Assembly (NCBI GenBank): GCA_025531455.1
Contig: JAMYHL010000010.1
Coordinates: 124,001 to 188,000, forward strand
Length of the DNA: 64,000 nt
Direction: 5' to 3'
DNA from: Apiotrichum sp. Y4204
Lineage: Eukaryota > Basidiomycota > Tremellomycetes > Trichosporonales > Trichosporonaceae
Below are positions 1-15,689 of this stretch, piece by piece. Under the pieces are notes generated by a model. The model saw nothing but the letters and a program-made list of their open reading frames with translations. It had not been told where the DNA came from and did no database searches. How positions within the stretch are numbered: the first letter of the stretch is position 1; each line of letters opens with the position of its first letter. Both the position numbers and the translations under genes were made by a program.

Positions 1-280
1 GCCGGCGGCATTGGGCCTGTGCCGTAGGTGGCTGGGACCTGGGGGACCCGTGCCATGGCGGCCGCCTCATTCCTCAGATACTCACGTCGCAGAAGTTCCA
101 GAGACAGCCGGCGAGCTCGTTGCAGTCGCTGATGCCCTGGCACTGGCTCCAGCACTCGGCGAGCTGGCGCTTCTCGACGGCCTGAACGTTAGCTCCTGTA
201 TGGGGGAGATGTCGAGCTAAAACACATACCGAGGCGGCGGCGAGGATGGGGAGGGTAGCGAGAAGGATGGAGGCGCGCAT
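1..280 (-). CDS. small secreted cysteine-rich protein, Kex2-processed (3' end beyond window)
   Basis: Exons 280..230, 181..86 and 38..<1; the gene runs off the left edge. Exon 1 encodes a signal peptide (MRASILLATLPILAAAS). A 48-nt intron (GTATGT donor, GCTAAC branch, TTCAG acceptor) is a multiple of three, so unspliced reading stays open but would insert 16 residues into the leader. After splicing the leader runs straight into AVEKR, a dibasic Kex2 site. The mature peptide then starts at Gln and has five cysteines in about 25 residues (spacing Cx3Cx5Cx5Cx4C) before the second intron (47 nt, phase 0). The last visible exon reads VPATYGTGPMPP. I recognise no family. The form suits a secreted, disulphide-bonded peptide. 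Seen: signal peptide, KR site, cysteines. Inferred: secretion and processing. Confidence 0.65.
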
Positions 281-3200
281 TGTGATTATCTTAGGTGGTG
301 ATTAAGAGATCCAAGATACGCAGAGTAGGTGGGGGAGAGAAACGAAGAGAGATTGAGAGAAGGGGGAAAAGTGGAGTAGGAAACGTAGCTGAGCTTTAAA
401 AAGACAACCTTTCGAGCTGAACAGCGGCAGTTCGGAAACGCGGGGGGCAGCAAGCGGGAGGAGGAGGAAAGGGAGCGAGGGTGGACGAGCAAAGGACGGA
501 GCACTTTTTTCTCCTTTCTTTTTTTTTTCTCCGTCATTCTTGCTTGTTCTCTGTTGTTGTTCTTGCGGCTCTGCGGAGAATGGCCGTGTGTCTCCCGCCT
601 CGGCACCCTCCCTCCGCATGCCCCCCTGCCCCGCCCCAACGGAACCCCGACCGGCGCAGGCCTCGTGGTGATCGTCGGCGAGGTCCTGGATGTCACGCAG
701 CTTCCGCAGCAAGTCGTCCTGACCCTAACTGGTTTTAGCTGAATTATTTTCTTTGTGCCCACTCTGCCCCTGCCCAGCTGCCGAGGAGCCGAGAATATCT
801 GCAGCGCAGCAATTACACTACTGTGCAAAGCAACTAACCTCCGTTCCCCTGACTCTCTCAAGAAGCTCAAGAAACCCTTACACTATCCTTGGCCCTTTGG
901 GCTTTCCACCTGTTGCCGTCTGACCCGCCTGGCCGCCTGGCCATGAAACGAAACAACCTTCGCCAACAGCCGTCGATCAGATAGGGTTTCCAGAAGGGGG
1001 GGAATGAACGGCCTTGGACGGGGGACCTGGACCCTGACATAAGGAAACGAGTAGTAATGACGAAAGGAGAAAAATAAAAAGGAAAACCTGACAAAAATAA
1101 CACGCCCAAGACCCGTGGCCTCCAGAATAGGCTCAGCACGGAGCTTGGAAGGGGGCAAGGGTTTGGGGGAGTCGTTACGTTTGCAAGTGATCTGGATCGC
1201 GAGCTCACTGTGCTACCCGGCTGCCAGGAATGGTATCCAGGTGAAGATCAGAAAACTCGCCTTACCAAACACCACCGTCTTCCCTAAGGTCACTCCCATC
1301 CTGATAATCTATGGACGGGTCTTTACCGTCGCCTAATCCCTGCAAAGAACCAGCCCGAAGGAATCTAAAAGAGGAAAGCGTCGTAACAACATCCACCGCA
1401 AGGCCGCAAGGGTCATCACATTACAAGAAGCATATGTGATTGCCGCTCGAGCCTCCGGATGCACGCACTCCACTCGCAATCGGACCGATCTAGGGTACTA
1501 GTGCGTTCGCTCTGACGTCAACCCGTCGGGACCAAACGGAGGGAAGAAGTTATCAAGATCGTCAAACCAAACGCACATCAAGGATATCAAAGACGCTTTG
1601 TCAAAGCAATTGATCCACGTTGATGACAATCGGACAGCAGCGCAGCAGCACGAGGCTTACATAGATGGGCATATGGGGCAATTGGGGAAGAGGCGCGGCC
1701 GAAGCGGGCCGCTGAGCACATCGCGGGCCGAAGAGCACATCCCCGCCAGATCGCTCATGGTCCAAAGCGCATAGCGCCAGATCCGAGGTGACTGGATCGG
1801 AGAATGTATTTTGGCGCCACGCGCGCTATATTCTGCACAATGTGTTCTGATCGCAGCTGTAGCGTGCCAATCATTGACACTACATCCTAACGATCCTAAT
1901 CCCTTGCTTCTGATCCCCCCTGGACTTGGTACTCTAGTCAACGAAGCAATCGTGGCGTCAGTGGCGGCCGTAGCGCCTGCGATGGATCTGGATCGCCTTA
2001 ACACGCATCACAGGCGTCAAACTCGCTGCGCCCGGATCGGCCGACGCCTCCATTCTCCATTTTGAACACACCACGAAGCTGCAGCGCTGCAGCTCGGTTC
2101 GAATTTTTTCTGACATCTCACGTTCGTTGCCCACAATCCTCATTGCGGTCATATGAGTCCCTATTGCCGTTTCACTGACAACTTTCTTCTTGAGGAACAA
2201 ACAGCTGCCCTCAACGTCATGTATACATGTAAAGTCGTACACCACACGTCATACGGCGTGCCACATACCGCTCCAAAGCTCCAAGCGCAACTGTGAGTTC
2301 CTCTCAAGCTCCGTACTCAGGACAGTTTGGATGTGCTCCGACCTTGGGCTGGCGTACTAGCCCTCGCCGCCTCGTGCCCTCGCTTCTACATCTCACGTGT
2401 AAACCTTACCTTCCTAGCTTCCTAGCTTCCTGCGTCCTGCAGTTCCCTGACAGCACGCCGCCACTGTCTTCATCGGCCCTCCAGCGCGGAGGTTGTGCGC
2501 AGTTGGGCAGGAACCTAATAAAATAAAGCGCATGGCCGCTCTTTGGCAAGCGAGGTTACGACATACGGAGCATATAGGCCTATCGATAGGGTGATATGAG
2601 GGCCAGCCGTAGCTGGCAGGTGGTGAACTGGGCGCAAGTTCTCCTAATGTAAGGGTCTGATCGCGATTGGGAGAGAATTGTCCTCAGTACAGGTATTGCC
2701 CGTCTTCCACGGACTTGATCGCGTCGCCATGGCTAACAGCACATGCCACCTGTCAAAGACTGGTCACTTGGGAGTGGGGATCAACATGCCGTCACCTGCC
2801 GTCATGCTTCAGCGAGCGTGCCCCAAGCTCGGAGCTGATATGTGAGCGGTACAACAAATCTTTGATAGGAGTGGGGGGTGGTAAGCTGATGACCGTCCAC
2901 TACCGCAGAGATTCTGGCACCACGGATATAGAAACCACATGACGAGTTACCCCACCATGTGCTTGCCCACCGAGATTACCGAGATGTAGAGTCCAAGGTG
3001 GTTAGTCTCCCGAGTGGAATATGCTGTTGGGGGCTGTGGAATGACATCTGGGATACCTGGGGGTACTGGAATGACATATAACATCAGTGTGGCAGTCCGA
3101 CGAGAATATCGCTGTTGGCCCTGCTCGGCCTCTTCATAGAACCGCCCAGCTGCCAGCTGAGCGACTGTCACTGCGGGATACAGGGATATGACCGATGCCG

Positions 3201-3916
3201 TTTGGTCCAGGCTGTCTCATCATTTCTGCGCCAGGTATGGCAAACTGTCAGGTTTTATCTATGGATGGCGGTTGGTTCCCGGTGGTGAAACGCGATGGCG
3301 CGACGGGCCGCCACGCATCAGGATCAGGGGAGTCACCGTGGCCAGGCCGCTGTTCTCAAGTCGGTACGCGCCGGGACGATTAAAGTGGAACCCGACTCCC
3401 TCAATATCTCAAAGCTCCGCGATTGGGCAAGCCGGGGAGAGGTCCTGAAGTCGAGGCCGTCTTGAGCGCCTCGCGTCGCGTCGCTATTCGCGTTCAAGAC
3501 CTGCCAAGTCCCGCGCATGCTAATCTTATCCCAACTTCCTCCCCTGGCGTATCTACCGTGCTTGACCCTTTGTGCCGGATGAGGAGCTAAGTTTAATGAG
3601 GGAAGCGCCGGGCCAACGGAGCGCAAAGGCGCGTCGACGACCGAAATTGAAAGGAAGGTGAGACGCGGGACGCGACGCGAAGGGTGGTGTCACGCAGGCT
3701 GTGATTCGTTCCTCTCCCCCTCTCTTCACCCTGTCGTCTGATCTTACTCTTATTACTGAGAGGCGGCGCTTATCGGGCGCGCAGACAAAAGCGCCGTACA
3801 GCAAGCGTCGCCTCGAAGCGAGTGCGAAGCTCATTCCTCAAACACCCTCGCGACGCGTTCCACCAACCTCTCCCGCGCAATCTGACGCGTCCATCCCCGC
3901 CGGCGCGCAAACAGCA
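281..3916. other. 3.6-kb stretch without a supported gene
   Basis: No reading frame has a recognisable motif or usable splice signals. The first 100 bases (about 311-380) are purine-rich on + and so pyrimidine-rich in the sense of the secreted-peptide gene, as expected of its promoter. The rest is mixed sequence with no repeats I can identify. Confidence 0.5.
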
Positions 3917-3987
3917 ACACTGTTGGTGAAACGGTATCATGCGTCGTTGCCATCGACGCGGCAGGGGTTCGACTCCCTTACAGTGTA
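3917..3987 (+). tRNA. tRNA-Gly (anticodon GCC)
   Basis: A 71-nt cloverleaf without an intron. The acceptor stem ACACTGT/ACAGTGT pairs fully. The D stem is GTGA/TCAT with one G-U pair. The anticodon stem CGTCG/CGACG is perfect and encloses loop TTGCCAT, giving anticodon GCC. The T arm is AGGGG-TTCGACT-CCCTT, and the discriminator base is A. The B box (GGTTCGACTCC) matches consensus. T runs about 48 nt downstream can act as a Pol III terminator. It lies isolated between two gene-free stretches. Confidence 0.92.
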
Positions 3988-5333
3988 CAGCTGGACGTTC
4001 TCGAGAGCGGGGTGACCCCGGGATTGAGTTGTCGTTTTGTTTTGAAGACTTTGCGAGTGGCCAGTGGGGAAGTCGCCAGAGGCGCAGACGGCCGGAGGGT
4101 AACTGGCAATCGGGGGAGTGGCGCAGATCTCCTTTGCCGCGTCCGAGGTGTGGAGGGGTTGGTCTGATCGTATGATCTGCGTGGAGCAAGCTCATGGGTC
4201 GGAGCGCGACGCTTGGATGAAACTTGATGTTCTCGTGTCGCCGTCAGAATGGGGATCTGACCGCCTGGCCAGATCGTGAGTCTTGGAGTAGTGAGAGTTT
4301 CAGCTCATACAACCACAGAGCCAGGTGCGTCCGTTCAGATCGTTGCCGGACCGAGTCTCCTTCAGGTCCGGTGTTCCGTGTGGACAAAGTTGTTGGAGAT
4401 TCTATGAAACAGGGCTGCTTGAAGGTATATCTGTTGACTGCTGCCGTTGTGGCATACAGTACTCGTCAGTCATGACCTACGAGCCTACGTCGGTGAGGGC
4501 GTGCCCAAGACATGCACGACGCAAGGTGCAAGGTACGAACGTGCCCGGTTAGAACCCGCGCCGGCCTCGCCGACGATGACGCTCCTCGCTCCTCCTTCCT
4601 CCTTCAAGCCTCGTGCCCCAGATTATCCAGAATAGCGGCCCGAGCGCGCACACCCACGGTCTAGAGGGGAGTCCAGCTCCAGGTCCAGATCCAGTGGCGC
4701 GAGGCACCAGGTGGTGGCGCCCATACCCTTTTCTCCTGATGAGTCGCCACAGAAGCTGGTGCAACTGGCCGGTTATGCTCCCTCATGGTCCTGCGTGTTG
4801 TCACTGCCATCCTCGTTCCGGAACACGGAACGGATACCCGCACCACAGGCGGTATAGCTGGTATCGTTCCGAAGGCCAGTCGCTGTTCCGAGTTTCTGGG
4901 CGGAGGTCCCAGTGGTGCGTGGCTGATATCTGTGAGTGGTGTTGTTATTGGGAGTGAGAGTAGAGTGGGAGTGGGTGTCCATTGCCGGCGGCCGGCCGTC
5001 GACGCCCCCTCGCCAGCTCGTTGGTCACCGACATCGTCGGAGCGGATCATCGCGCTCCGCGTCTTGGCGCCCTCAATCTCATGTCTGTCGTGAATTGTGA
5101 GCGCCACTTATGCCGCCGTACTCAGACCACCTGGCTGTCGGGGTAGCCCAGTCTGGGGATACTGCTATGCATGGTTCTATAAACTACTAGGACTGCGCTC
5201 CGTCCTTAATATGGACGAGCCGCGACAATTTAATCCGTACAGACTGTGAAGGGTGCTGTAAGGACACGGTGATAGGTTACTCTGGACTTGGGGTGGCCCA
5301 TTGCCCGTGGCGGCGCTGCGGGGTGATCTAATT
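3988..5333. other. 1.3-kb gap between tRNA-Gly and carbonic anhydrase
   Basis: Apart from the Pol III T runs I see nothing I can support. Open frames here start with non-ATG codons or lack any motif. Confidence 0.5.
4035..4043 (+). terminator. Pol III terminator of tRNA-Gly
   Basis: Two T4 runs separated by one G (TTTTGTTTT) are the first T runs downstream of the tRNA on its strand. Confidence 0.6.
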
Positions 5334-6378
5334 TTACTGTGGGCCTTGGGACACGCCGAGGTCGATAAGAAGCCCGGTGGCGAGGTCGTATTTCCATCCG
5401 TGAACGACGACGTGCTTTCCGGCCGCCCAGGCGGTCTTCATTACCTCGGACTCGACAATATTGCGCACCGACTGGCGGATGTTCTCGTCGACGAGGTCGT
5501 CGACTGTCGACTCGTCGGGGAGGCTGTGACGAATCTCGATGAGGGGCGCGAGAAAGGCGCCAAGCGCGTCCGCCGCCACTTTTCCTGTTGGCGGGGGCGC
5601 GACCCACGCGCCGTTGCAGCCACCACAAGCTGTGTGCCCTACGACGACGACTGTGGCGCCAATCGGAGTGGTGGGGAAAGATATGGCAGGAATGTGGCGC
5701 CAGGTGAGACCCATTGGGGGTGATGAGTGTGAGTACCCATTGGGAGATCGGCATTATCGGGTGAGGAATGTTATGTGAGACGAGACGGAAGATGTCGCGA
5801 CACGTTGCGAAGAGCAGATCAGGCGATAAGAGAGCGGAAGCGTGAGGCCATTGATGTGAGCAGTGCCGAGAGGACGCGACGTCAGATTATGTCCAGGAGG
5901 CAGACGGTGGCAACATACCGTGCTTGACGCCGACGTAGAGAACAGAGTAAGTGAGCGCGGCGTGCGCCGAGTTGTCGTGTTTGTGGAACAGAGGGTCAGC
6001 GCACACACCTTCACAGGGTGTGGGATCCACATACCTGGTTGGCGATGTTTCGCTGCGTGGTCAGCAAGTGTACGCAAGGGGAATGAGAAGGAAAGTGAGG
6101 GACAGGTCTGCAGACACATTTGGCTAGCCACAGCTGGCCACGAGACTTCAGGCCAGAGGTCATCGATCACCATCACGCACGTGGACAAAGACGTCTCCGG
6201 GACGCCGACCGAGGACAGTGGTCTCGGGGACGCGCGAGTCAGCGCAGCCGACCCAGAAAACGGACGGGGTCTGGCCCGTGGCCAGCGTCGGGAGGAAGTC
6301 GGGCTCGTCGGCGTTGATCGTCGCCGCCCACTGTTGATTACTGGCAAAGAAGGGCGCGAGCTCGGGGTAAGCGGCCAT
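5334..6378 (-). CDS. beta-class carbonic anhydrase
   Basis: Interconverts CO2 and bicarbonate. Exons 6378..6181, 6052..6035 (18 nt), 5988..5919 and 5650..5334 give 200 residues. The zinc site is complete: C45-x-D47-x-R49 (CADSR), H101 and C104 (GHTACGG). The 56-residue step from the first Cys to the His and the +3 step to the second Cys match those of E. coli Can (Cys42, His98, Cys101). Exon 2 is a micro-exon encoding only RNIANQ, the conserved strand after CADSR. Introns 1 and 3 are long for this genome (128 and 268 nt). Intron 2 (46 nt) has a normal GTATGT donor and a CTGAC branch 7 nt before its end, but the only frame-keeping junction ends in TG; see findings. There is no targeting signal, so it is probably cytosolic. 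Confidence in the family is very high; in the exon 2/3 junction, moderate. Confidence 0.9.
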
Positions 6379-9300
6379 GCTTGTGCAGGTGCAGATGCTT
6401 GTGCAGGTGCAGTGGGCGCGAGGCCGGGGGGAGAAGATTAGTCGGACAAGGAGACGAGGACGAGGACACTGCTTGCTCTGGGGTGGAAGTTAAGTATTAG
6501 TTGATGAGAAACATGAAGCTTGGAGACAGTCGGCGAGCGTGTTCAATCCCATGGCCAAAGGTCTCCCTGGCCCACCTCGCCGACGGCGCCCCAGATCGAT
6601 CATGTCGACATGCAGTTGCAGAGGATGGAAAGAAGTGTGTGGTATAGGGATCGGGCGATAGGGCTGTACATAGGGTGGGGCTGTGGCGGCGTCCGGGGAA
6701 AATAAAAAGGAGGCAGCCGAGCCAGCGATCTGTGCGACAATCGACAATGGCAGACCAGTCGAGCATTGACCCAGTTTCTCGATCTCATCCCGCCCCACTC
6801 GTGTACGCGGGCGCAGGCGCTCGAGTGCTCGACGCTGGAGATGTAGGCTGCTCGATGCTGTCGCTCACAATCACTCCCGACGGCGATCTGTGCGACCATG
6901 GCCCGCTGATGGGAGTGATGGGAAAGTGGGGGAGGACAAAAGGGTAGCCCCATGGCTCGACCAGTGGAGCATGTAGCTTTACCATGCACCGATCGCCACG
7001 CGCGCGACCATGCGAACTGGCCTGTGATCGTGAGACTGCAGACTGCGGGCATCCAGGTGTATAAGTTTGTCTCGTGAACGTGTAAGGGGATGAGAGTGTG
7101 GGGGTCCTGAGGTCGTGAGCCGTGACCTCGAGGCAGCCACCGGATGAGACAGACTCAACGCGTGGGGAGGGGGCGAGAATTGACGAGAACGGATCGAAAG
7201 GACGCGTTGAGTTCAGGTGTGGACGCGCTCTGACGGAATGCCTCTTGTGGAGGAAACGGCCTCACGTCGCCCTCTCACACAGATCACAGACCGCAAAAAG
7301 ATGTGATGGCGGCTGTTCAAAACACATCAGTACGTTGCAGTCCATTGTGCCACAGTTCGACGTTGGTATCCCGTGGTCCCGTGTCGAGTCTCGTTGTCGC
7401 ATTGTTGATCATGGCTGGCATCGAGGGGCAGAACATGGTTACGCGGAGTAGCTGCAAGACACGCTATCTTCCGAAACCGACTAGAACGACGCTCGACGCC
7501 GACAGAACGGCGCAAGGTACACCCGCTGTTCTTCCCATTCCTGTACTTCTGTTCCACTTCCCCCACCCGTGTCACGGTGACTACCCATCTGGGCCCCACC
7601 CTCTTGGCATCTTTCTACCCCATTCCTCCATGCCCACGGACTCAGCAGCACACAATGCAGCTGCATCAGCAGCTTACGCTGTTTCGTGTGCTTGTGCGTC
7701 GGCCTCACTTCTTAAGATAGCCAATATTGTGTCAGTCTGTGGCGGCGGTCCGGCCCAACCTCGTCGACCGTGCACGTGCTCGTCCATCCACGCACCACGC
7801 TGCGCAAGGCTCGCTCCGGGCTTGACCACTCCCTCTTTGTCAACCAGCCGCTCGCATCGAGAGTGGGTAGCCGAGAGCTGGATCGTCTGGTCGTCAGACA
7901 TGGCCTCGCGGACGATGGCAGTCGCGGCGGGGTTCGTGAACCCGCGGGGGGTGTGGGTGGCGCTCATGCAGCGCGAGGGGACTCTCGCTTTGGCGCCACA
8001 CTCCGTTTCTTGGGGTGTCCGGGTGTCCACGTCCGGACGGATCGGGTGGAAGGGGATGGCAAACGTGCGTAGAGAGGGGGGAGGAGCGCAAGGCATCAGC
8101 TGATCAGCAGTGAGCTCTGAGCTGATCCAAACACACAGCGGCGCTCAGACCGCGAACCGCAGTCAATCAATGAACATCTCGGACCGGACACCGGGCGTCG
8201 CTCTATCTGCGCCATGCACCAGGCCGGGAGCGCGTGGACAAGATATGCCGATGCCGCGGCGCGCCGTTCGGACGTCCGAGCCGGCGAAGCGGGGCGAGAA
8301 GGCCATGGATCCACAAACTCGAGAGGTCGAGGAGTGACGCAGAGGAAAGCGAACCCTCGGACGACTGATGCAAGGTCCTCGGATTCTCGGCCGTTTCGGG
8401 ATGTACTGACAGCCGAGCTCGCAGTTTATTGTTCCCGGTCATGTGTCCATGAAGAAAAATAAATGATCCAGAACAATGGAGTCGCGGGACGCGCGAAGTG
8501 GGGTGGACAAAGGACCGGTTGATGATCAGAGCGGTGCCACAAGCCTCGATACACGCGGATAAGACTGGCGCTGCACCTGACTCGATGTTGACATCAGGTT
8601 CCGGTCTGCGGTCCTCGGCCTTGGCCCTCGGCCCTCGGCCCTCGGCGTGACGGATACAAGAGTTCACCTCGTACCGTGGAGCAGAAGCCAATGACGCTGT
8701 GACGCCGTGACACCGACAGGCCCAGGTCCGCTCCACCGCGCTCCACTCGGCGTCAAACACCCCGCCACCAGGGACCGTTCGTCATCGCCGGCGTGGGAGT
8801 GAAGTAAGCCTGTCCGTATCAGTATTGCATCGGCGCGGCGCTGCCCTGCATCGCCCGTCTGGGCCCTACATTACATCAGTAGCATTGCTGTTTCGCCGAT
8901 GGGGCTGGTGGAGTGATGGCTGCACGGGGATGTATCGTCGCACCGCACCACGAAGACCTGGCGGAGGGGAGCACAGCGTTCTACTGCATCTCGTATTAGG
9001 GTGAAATAGCAGTGATATCATCGCCTCCTGTTACATCAGCAGTTCAGCAACTGAGTAATCAGTCGAGAAAGAGTCAAAAATCAGTTGTTATCGATCGGGT
9101 CAGTGAGTGTGGCACATACCAATGTAGCAAGAAACTCACAGCCCATCATGGAGAAGGGTGCCGTTTGAGCTTCAATCTCCGAGTGTTGCGCATCCGCGTT
9201 CATCCGGAGATCAAAACGCGTTCTCACTCGTGGCGCGTTGCGGGTTGCTGTTGATGTGTCGGAGAGAAACAGGGTCTCGAGGCGAAGGTGGGCACCAGCG

Positions 9301-9603
9301 GGGTGAGCTGGAAACCGTGCTCATGGTCACGACGGGCGGAGCTGTGCTCATCTCATATCATATATATCATCTACGCACAAAGCTGAGGCAACTGGCAGGC
9401 TCTACGTGGACACCTCTGGGACTCGACGTTCCAGCAGAGGTCCTCGGGCTTCAGAATCCTGCGTCGTTGCCTTCGAATACAGCCAAGCTTCCCGAGTTCC
9501 AGACTTTTTAGTGCCCACATCGAACAACTACGACTCCTACATTCCTCGTTGCCGGCAGCAATGGTATGATGTACATGCGTTGCAACTATACAAATGCCCG
9601 TCC
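6379..9603. other. 3.2-kb gene-poor stretch
   Basis: No convincing gene apart from one weak candidate (7967..7674, minus strand). Small local repeats occur: a near-tandem 18-bp unit (GCTTGTGCAGGTGCAG type) at about 6380-6415, just upstream of the carbonic anhydrase start, and tandem CCCTCGG copies at about 8622-8646. Confidence 0.45.
7674..7967 (-). CDS. possible small hypothetical protein
   Basis: An ATG-initiated frame of 97 codons, unspliced, beginning MSATHTPRGFTNPAATAIV. Its codons favour C and G in third position as in the real genes nearby, which is the only positive sign. No domain, signal peptide or membrane segment is visible, and the opposite strand is also open over the same span. 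I do not recognise it; it may be chance in GC-rich DNA. Confidence 0.2.
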   Translation of the reverse strand: MSATHTPRGFTNPAATAIVREAMSDDQTIQLSATHSRCERLVDKEGVVKPGASLAQRGAWMDEHVHGRRGWAGPPPQTDTILAILRSEADAQAHETA

Positions 9604-11707
9604 TTACTTAACCTCGAGTCGTGCGCGTTTCAGCGCAACGTTTACCGCACCAAGCGTGGGTGCTAGAGCCTGTTGTCAGCTTAGATGAAGGCCACTCAGC
9701 TCACCGCCCGGACGCGCTCTGGGTCTACGCGCGCAATCTCCGCCGTCGTGACGATTGCATTGATCTTGCCTTCGGTGCCTTCGAGGTATCGCGCCATTTT
9801 CGCCGCGCGCTGCTGCCGCTGCTGCGGTGTCTGGCCGCCGAGTGAACCCGGCGGCGGTGGAAGTACAGCCGACCAGTATTGGCGCAGAAATTCTGATGCG
9901 GCATTGTGGCAGCTGCGCATCTGCGAGAGAATCTGCTCGGGGAGCGGCGGCTGGACGGCCAGTTCGGCGTTCGCTGCCTGGTGCATGTCGCGCACGACAC
10001 GGGTGGCAACCAGCTGCGCATCGCGCTGGTACGAGAACGTCTCGGAATGCGCGGTGTCCACTTGTGCTGTCGAATTGGCCGGGTTGGCCGGGTTTGCTAT
10101 GCACACAGAGCCAAAGTCTGGACGCCAGTCTGCAATCTTGGACGCCTCAGTGGCGGACATGGTCAGAAGGTCGGCGTCCGAGCGGCCTGGGAGGATGCTG
10201 CTGTCATCGTTCTTCACAGCCGTGTCCGTCACGTGAAGAGGAATCGGAGCAGGCGCAGCTGGAGCACGCAGGTCGTCGTACTCGATCTGCTCATACAGGT
10301 CATCCTCATCAGTCGCAGGCATTCCGGCCGCTCCTGGAGCCTTCTTGCCTGCGCGGAGAAGCTTTTCCGAGTGCGCATTAAAGCGCCTAATCAAAGGGAG
10401 CGAGTTGCGCTCCTTGCCCGGCTGCATCGTGACGTCCTTGAGGGTCGTCGCGTCGCCGTGGTCCTCCTCCGTCGCCGCCAGGTCGAGGTAACTCTCCACA
10501 TGATCCGGCAGCTTCTTCCGCGGCGCCGTCTCCCAGTCCGGGTCTTCAAGATACACGTCAAAGATATCGTCCTTCTTCCGTGACCCCTCGTCCATGGCGG
10601 TCTTACGCACCGACGCACGATGCCTTTCCCACAACTGCGACGTAAAGTACCGCTTCCAGAACTCGCCCTCATCCACCTGCCGTCAGCTGGCACCGAAACT
10701 CGTAGCTCACCTTTGCCGGCACGTTCTTCGCATAAGCATCCTGCACGACTGGAAACTCCTCAAAGATCTCCCGCGTAAGCTCCTTGGTGATATTAACCAC
10801 CACGCGGCCGTTATCCGTCTTCTTGACGCCGACGCCTGTCCCGCCCTGGATCTTCTTCGGGTCCTTCTTGCTCCCCATCAAGTCGAACCGGTCATCGAGC
10901 AAGCGGGACGGCCTGCCGGGTTTCTGCGCATACGCGAGTTCCTCGGCCTTGAGCAGCGCCTCGCGCCCGTCCCAGAACTCGTCTTCCGTAATCTGCTTCC
11001 CGATGACCAGCTCGCGGTGCAGCATCTTGAGCGTCGCGTTCTTCCGCAGCACCCGCTCCCGCAGCGCGTTCATCCGCCGCCGCGCGACAGCGTCCACCCC
11101 CAGCTCGTCCGCCTTGCGCTTCCGCATCACGCTCGACGGCGTGCCCGGGGTACTGGTTGGTGTTCCGGGAGTCCCTGGTGTTCCCGGCGCGGTGGGTGCC
11201 GCTGAGGGGCCCGCGCTAGGTGTCCCCGCCTCCTTCATCCTCGCAGGAACGGCCGTGGCCGACGCTGGAGTTCCGACCGGTGCTGCAGGTGCAGTTCCCC
11301 GGTGCACGGCAATAAATGGAATAAGAGTGTCCTGCACCTTCTGCCGGTCGCCCTCCTGGTTGCCACCGGTAAACGTGAAGAGTAGGCCGCCGGCGGGCAG
11401 GTCGTCCTTGAACTTGAGCTGGAGAGAGACGCGTTTCGAGCCAGCCTTGGACGCAAGCATGTCTGATGTAAGTATCCTGCAGCAGGGGATATGTTTAGCA
11501 AGGAAATGAGGGGTGCGCACTCGCTGCGACGACAATTCCCACCCCGCTGTCCACTCGTATCCACTCACTCGTCACACGGTTCAGCGCCTGGTGCTGCCGG
11601 TCCATCGCACCCGGCGTGCTCGGCACCCACGCAATGTGCGTCGCCGTCAGCGTTAACGTACCCGGCACCTTCTTGAAGGTTGCGTCGTAGCGCTGCGTCT
11701 CGGCCAT
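9604..11707 (-). CDS. TFB1: TFIIH core subunit Tfb1/p62
   Basis: Subunit of the TFIIH core, used in RNA polymerase II initiation and nucleotide excision repair in the nucleus. Exons 11707..11569, 11462..10711, 10676..9705 and 9669..9604 give 642 residues. The N-terminal PH-like domain (about 1-115) carries FKKVPGTLTLTATHIAW and the DRQKVQDTLIPFI helix. A Pro/Thr-rich linker follows. BSD domain 1 is near 180-250 (ITEDEFWDGREALL) and BSD domain 2 near 298-325 (VDEGEFWKRYFTSQLWE). The PH domain is known in this family to bind acidic activators, TFIIE and XPC/Rad4. Introns 2 and 3 are only 34 and 35 nt. The last exon (22 codons) ends in KRARLEVK; without it the protein would run into intron sequence. 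The ATG is the only one in frame ahead of the PH domain. Confidence 0.93.
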
Positions 11708-12118
11708 AGGGTGGAGAGGTGATGCAGTGGATAAATGGAGAACAGTTGAGTGTGTCAGTCAAGTGTCCGTTCATTGTGGAGTCGTTGTCTTCACCGTACA
11801 AGCGGGAGTAATTTGTGTCCTGGTGATACAGCGCACAGCGGCGCGGTGGCGACACATTAGCTCATCCACACAACTCCACCAACATGGCCTCCTGCCCCGA
11901 TCCATACTGTCGTACTGTCTGTACTTTGCTGAAAATGCGTGCATCTTCTCTCTATGGTATGCCAAGATAAGGGGGAGGTGCACAAATGCTGATAGTGATG
12001 ATGATCGTGGTGATGGTGGGTGGCGGGTGCGTGCAATGAAAAACGATACTCTGCCAGGGTCTTACAGATGACTTCCTTCTCTTTCCGTCCTTCTAATACA
12101 CACTCTACTTCGTCGGTG
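11708..12118. other. TFB1 promoter region / PTP 3' flank
   Basis: The 411 bp hold the 3' flank of the phosphatase gene and the 5' flank of TFB1, both on the minus strand. I see no other feature. Confidence 0.5.

Positions 12119-15689
<3,571 letters not shown>

Noticed and set aside
7303..8103. 266-codon plus-strand open frame
   Set aside because: Composition is uneven, there is no motif, and both strands are open; the opposite strand has slightly better codon use and is kept only as a weak candidate.
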